64,000 bases of DNA from Formicarius rufipectus (taxonomy: Eukaryota > Chordata > Aves > Passeriformes > Formicariidae), in NCBI GenBank assembly GCA_013399695.1, contig VXAU01002084.1, forward strand, positions 77,099-141,098, written 5' to 3'. The position numbers and the translations under genes are program-made. Below are positions 60,904-64,000 of the stretch, one piece after another; positions within the stretch are counted from its first letter, which is position 1, and every line of letters starts with the position of its first letter. The notes beneath the pieces are model-generated. The model was not told the DNA's origin and ran no database searches. It was given only the letters and a program-made list of their open reading frames with translations.

Positions 60904-62786
60904 AATTAATTTCATAGTGGACACAAGCCTTACTTCCTGGAAGCTGAACTCCACATTGTTTTTACCTTTTTGTAATTTTTAAAAAAGTCTCTTATGAATT
61001 CCCAAAGGTGTTTGAGGGCTTACTTTACTGCTACTTTTGGAGGATGATAAAATTCATATGGTATGACTGATCTAGCGATAATCAAAATCCATGTGTCCAC
61101 ATTGGCCACTCAAACCATCTTAGTGTTTTTACAGAGGGATAAAAGGGGTAGAAAAGTGCTAAGATAATTTCCTTGGCTCCTTTTTCACAGGACTAATTGC
61201 TTAGTTTTGTAGATCAAGTCATTGTGTGGTTTGGCTACTCTGTGTTGACCAGTCCTGGCCTTTTAGCACCTTCCTAGAAAAAAACATGCATTAGGGTAAT
61301 CCCTTGAAAGGGTGTTGAATTTTAGTTTTTTTTCTGGTGAAAGAAGGCTAGAACCTACTGCCATCATTTGCCACTTCATCACTTGGCTTTGAGAAAAATA
61401 AACATTAGCAATATCAACCTGACTTCACTGAGTATAATATAAACATATTCAGCAGTTGAAGAATCTTTTTGGTGGTACTTGTCGGTGACCATCTAGAATG
61501 ATAGGCAGGAACGAGACTTCCCCTGCATGTGCTCACATATAGCAGCATACGGTACCTCAGGAGTGTCCATGAACTTTCAGCAAGCTATTAGAAAGGTTGC
61601 AGTGTTTATAAAGCAGAGATGCTTCTAGAGGGCAACATATTTGTCAGTCTTGCTGGTGCTGTAATCAACAAAATTGCTCAGCCTGGAGCTCCTTGAGTAT
61701 AAACAGGAAGGTGGGACCGACAAGGTATTTTCAAAAACCTCTGCTATGAAACATATATTCCTGATTATTGAAAAATGAAATCTGTCAAACCTTTGGCTTC
61801 CTATGTGTCTGTATTCCCCCAGGCTTCCAAGGGCAGGTTTCCAGCCAAGGTGATGAAGATTGAAGGTGGTTGATTGTCTTCACAAGAGCTGCTGGATAGA
61901 CATTTTGCTGAGGCCTGCCTGTCACATTATTTTTATAGGTTCTGACAACAGCGCAGTCAAGTTTATGAAACAGATGATTCATCCTAAGTATAGCTTTTTA
62001 TGTGCCTGAGATCCATATACATATGTATTAAAAACATGGTGGGAACTGCTGTCACAGAATATGCCTGCCTAAAGAGCGACAGTAATTCTTCTTGAAGAGG
62101 AGGACCCACAAAACTGAAACAAGTCTGGCACACTGAAATGCTGAAATGTCATTCTAATGAGATAAGCAGCGATTTAAAATTGGTATTTCACTGTATTTTC
62201 AACTGCATTATCTTTTATGCATCTAAAAATTTATTAGCAGTATAAGGGTTTGTCTGGAAGTAATGTGCATTTATTTGTACACTTTTCTCCAGAAAGAAAC
62301 ACATTAAAAAGCCCCAGTAGTCTGTTCTTTGGTTGAATGATGGTCATGTGGGATTCACAATTGAATTGTAAGGACAAGAGGACAGGAAGCATACAAGTGA
62401 CAAATACAAGAGTCTTTCTGCCAGCAGGGAAGAAGAGCTGTAATGAGCAAAACTCACAACTTGATCTAATTTAGAGCCAAGCAGAGCTTCAAGAAAGTGT
62501 GGGAATTAATCTTTTTATTTATCCAGAATGAAGGAAGAGAATTAAGGGTAAGCGGAATCGTACTGAAATGGACAGATTTGTATTCCCTCCTGAAAAACAT
62601 TGCATCCAAGTGCCTGGCAGCTAAAGTTCATAAGTGCAACAGCAGATTTTTAAGAAACTGTACAGACTTGTTGTTTGTTCATTTTAGCTGGGGGATAGGA
62701 AAGAGGGTCTGGGTTTGACCAATAATGTGATCTTTGTTGAAAACCTACAGCAGTACAAGAAATGAATGGCAAATAGAGTCTTAAGG

Positions 62787-62830
62787 AAAAGGAAAAGAAA
62801 GAAGAAAAAAAAAAAAAAGAAGAAAAGAGG
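62787..62830. repeat. Purine-rich A/G tract
   Basis: A strand-asymmetric run of A with scattered G (aaagaaagaag, an A14 run, then gaagaaaagagg). Low complexity. The minus strand yields a spurious Ser/Phe-rich frame. Confidence 0.9.
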
Positions 62831-64000
62831 AATGAGTTTTCCTCACTTAGGCCCCGACTAAGCAAAGTGTCTAATCAGAGACCTAAGGATTTGCAGTGTT
62901 TGGCCTCTCAGCTTGAAGAGATGTGATCAGCATGCTAGCAGTTTCTGCTCATCTGTGTTCCTACAGCTTCCAAACCACAATATCAAAAATCCACTTGTCT
63001 GCTCAAGCAATTCTGTTTATGATTAAATAAAATTAAATATATGAATGACTCACAGAAATAATTCCACATTGGGAATCTCATAATGTCACTACTGTTCTTT
63101 GATATAAGCCAGGTCACATAGCTGGACTTAGCTGCGCATAAACTTATTCCTATAGTTGCTGGCTTTTTGCACTCGCATGTATTTTATGTCCCCTTCTCCA
63201 CAAGCTTCTTTCATCTTTCATTTTGGCAGCTTGCCAATACAGTAGCCAGATCCCCTATTATATGCCAATTAATCCCTTCTTGAGGAATTTGAGTCATTTT
63301 TATTTTATTGTGCAGAGTATGGAAATACATCAGAGCAAAATATAGTATAACTAGGGCATGGGTTAGTCAATTATAAAGCCTTTATTGTCTTCTACTACAT
63401 GAGTATTTATAATTTCAAATTAAAATAACCAATGTCCTCCTAGAGTAACCTTTCCCATTGCATTCAAAAAGCTTTTTAAGAATTTTTTCCATCATAATGC
63501 TAACAGTGCAACAAGCTATGTTTTATTTTGGAAACACAGATGACACAGTGATGAGATGCAGAGTTACTATACTGAGTAGTTCCTACTACTAGAAATAATT
63601 GTGTAGTAGTACTATAATAGGCTGCAATCAATTTAAAAAGACAATTGTATCCAAGGAAGTTTCTGCATATCTGTGGTCTCTACCCAGGGAAGAGCATGTT
63701 TGCTCCTATTAGCCAAAGGCCAGGAGTGTTGCATGCTCCCACCAAGGCAGGGACATATGTGTGGAGCACAGTCAGAAGACATTTTAATTGGATGCCCTTA
63801 GTGAGTTGTCAAATCTACCTCTGCTCAAAGCACATACTTAAATCCAGCTGACTTTACTCAGACTGCTCTTGTGAGATAAACAGGGTGTTCAAACACAGCT
63901 GAGCTTCAGCCTTGACTTTAGCCTCCTTGGAGCACAGTTCCCCACTATGACTGAACTCACAAATAATCCACAGTGTCTGTTGTCGGCCAGACTTCGCGAA

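Larger units (their letters stand above)
60166..64000. other. Non-coding stretch to the window end
   Basis: No gene, RNA gene or confident transposon is recognised. It holds an (AAAAC)n-like repeat at 60860-60903 and an A/G-rich tract at 62787-62830. Open frames at 62497-62718 and 63645-63851 have no recognisable domain. A few CpG dinucleotides cluster in the last 20 bases, too few to call a CpG island at the edge. Confidence 0.5.

Noticed and set aside
1..64000. CRISPR arrays, bacterial operons, phage or integrated viral genes, tRNA genes
   Set aside because: I saw no regularly spaced repeats, no ribosome-binding-site-led gene runs, no reverse-transcriptase or capsid-like retroviral frames, and no tRNA B-box-like strings. 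A tRNA, snoRNA or microRNA model scan was not possible here, so small RNA genes cannot be excluded.

Overview
The window looks like vertebrate nuclear DNA, most likely from a bird. It is AT-rich and CpG-poor, carries many A/T mononucleotide tracts, and is sparse in interspersed repeats. The repeats I recognise are all CR1 (chicken repeat 1) LINE pieces. Some end in the CR1 3' signature (a 'ccttccaac' block followed by ATTCTATG-type short repeats). CR1 also occurs in crocodilians and turtles, so 'bird' is an inference from repeat type plus low repeat density. I see no bacterial or viral gene organisation, no operons and no CRISPR array.

No protein-coding gene can be supported. The longest open frames are about 100-155 codons, near what chance gives in 64 kb of AT-rich DNA. 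Many of them lack an ATG at the start, and none resembles a protein family I know. The exception is 37328-37792, which is the endonuclease part of a dead CR1 ORF2. The window is best read as a gene desert or the inside of a very large intron. Two weak exon-like blocks on the minus strand (about 47927-48206 and 57904-58061) are listed as candidates only.

Layout: 1-1271 is plain AT-rich DNA. 1272-1990 holds a 359-bp direct duplication joined by a single N, very probably an assembly artefact. 1991-8699 is unique non-coding DNA. 8700-8970 is an ancient minus-strand CR1. 8971-22644 is unique DNA with a long poly-A tract (10466-10539) and a canonical G-quadruplex motif (16910-16930). 22645-23040 is a plus-strand CR1 3' end. 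25147-25930 is a GC-richer block that may be an old LTR. 29709-29852 is a minus-strand CR1 3' end. 37050-38617 is a CR1 copy that keeps part of the endonuclease domain and the 3' tail but has lost the reverse transcriptase. 38618-56507 is unique DNA with a second G-quadruplex motif, a 62-bp poly-A tract and a perfect 28-bp tandem duplication. 56508-64000 has two more CR1 remnants and several simple repeats.

I did not find an undescribed biological system. The items most worth checking are the N-flanked duplication, the internally deleted CR1, the two G-quadruplex motifs and the two exon-like blocks.
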